Positions 14,677 to 15,012 of a stretch of DNA of 15,012 nt are shown here, in pieces. A program made the translations under genes and the position numbers. The DNA comes from Acidimicrobiaceae bacterium. GTDB taxonomy: Bacteria > Actinomycetota > Acidimicrobiia > Acidimicrobiales > Microtrichaceae. The stretch's first letter is position 1. Every line of letters starts with the position of its first letter. The stretch is from assembly GCA_003514205.1 (NCBI GenBank), contig DORQ01000130.1, positions 4,197 through 19,208 on the forward strand. Reading direction: 5' to 3'. Under the pieces are notes generated by a model. That model saw only the letters and a program-made list of their open reading frames with translations, searched no databases and had not been told where the DNA came from.

Positions 14677-15012
14677 GTGTCTCAACAAGTAGCGATCTAC
14701 CTTCAAGATGCACACACCATTCGTGAAGGAATGGAGTTCGCGAAATACGCCGAGGAAAAGGGCTTCGATGCCGTCTGGCAGGCCGAAAGCCGGCTCGTGA
14801 GGGAGTCCACTGTGCCGATGGCGGCATTTGCATCAGTGACCGAGACCATCAAGGTCGGTTCGGGAGTAGCAGATGTGTGGAGTCGAAACCCAGCCCGGCT
14901 CGCCGCGACATTCTCCACACTTGATGACCTCGCACCGGGTCGCGTCATTCTTGGACTTGGTGCCTGGTGGGATCCGCTCGCTGCCGCTGTTGGCATCGAT
15001 CGCTCCAAACCG
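14677..15012 (+). CDS. LLM-class flavin/F420-dependent oxidoreductase, N-terminal fragment
   Basis: The frame opens at GTG 14677 with a good AAGGAG and runs off the window, giving 112 residues ([27 protein letters not shown] at the start in one stretch broken only by the window limit on quoting). '[10 protein letters not shown]', '[43 protein letters not shown]' are typical of luciferase-like TIM-barrel oxidoreductases related to methylenetetrahydromethanopterin reductase. Such enzymes use F420 or FMN; actinobacteria make both. The missing C-terminal part prevents a finer call. As the fourth gene of the D-carbamoylase / molybdenum hydroxylase / SsnA unit, it may catalyse a reduction or ring oxidation in the same pathway, which is inference from position only. 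Confidence 0.82.
   Translation, partial: MSQQVAIYLQDAHTIREGMEFAKYAEEKGFDAVWQAESRLVRESTVPMAAFASVTETIKVGSGVADVWSRNPARLAATFSTLDDLAPGRVILGLGAWWDPLAAAVGIDRSKP

Overview
The window is GC-rich, densely coded DNA with one theme: purine and N-carbamoyl compound catabolism plus an uptake system. I infer an actinobacterium, possibly from the Acidimicrobiia or a relative. The reasons are the GC-rich codon use, an F420/FMN-type LLM oxidoreductase, a GT-C membrane glycosyltransferase of the kind common in that phylum, and three genes without a Shine-Dalgarno sequence but with TANNNT 6-7 nt before the start codon (the leaderless-mRNA signature). No marker gene fixes the taxonomy. I saw no rRNA, tRNA, CRISPR array, insertion sequence or phage gene.

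Layout. (1) 1-294, + strand: C-terminal end of an adenine deaminase that starts outside the window. (2) 313-6624, - strand: a five-gene unit read right to left, consisting of an 8-oxoguanine deaminase-like amidohydrolase, a BMP-family lipoprotein, a double-domain ABC ATPase and two permeases joined by ATGA overlaps. A perfect 14-bp hairpin lies at the ATPase start. (3) 6689-7954, + strand: an M20 amidase of the allantoate amidohydrolase / L-carbamoylase family, divergent from the deaminase across 64 bp. (4) 7985-9805, - strand: a GT-C membrane glycosyltransferase that does not fit the catabolic theme. (5) 9963 to the right edge, + strand: an operon of N-carbamoyl-D-amino-acid hydrolase, fused 2Fe-2S/molybdopterin hydroxylase of the selenium-dependent xanthine dehydrogenase type, a compact SsnA-like amidohydrolase, and the start of an LLM oxidoreductase.

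How it may work. The BMP transporter would import a purine or nucleoside. Adenine deaminase gives hypoxanthine, 8-oxoguanine deaminase gives urate, and the molybdenum hydroxylase would interconvert hypoxanthine, xanthine and urate. The two carbamoyl hydrolases (an M20 enzyme and a nitrilase-fold D-carbamoylase) could cut ring-opened ureido products. No uricase, hydantoinase or allantoinase is in the window. The SsnA plus XdhD-type pair recalls the non-uricase urate-degradation gene sets of gut bacteria, but here it sits beside a D-carbamoylase and an LLM oxidoreductase.

Most worth following: the right-hand operon as a variant purine/urate pathway, the SsnA homologue without its N-terminal beta domain, the hairpin at the ATPase start, and the leaderless divergent promoters.
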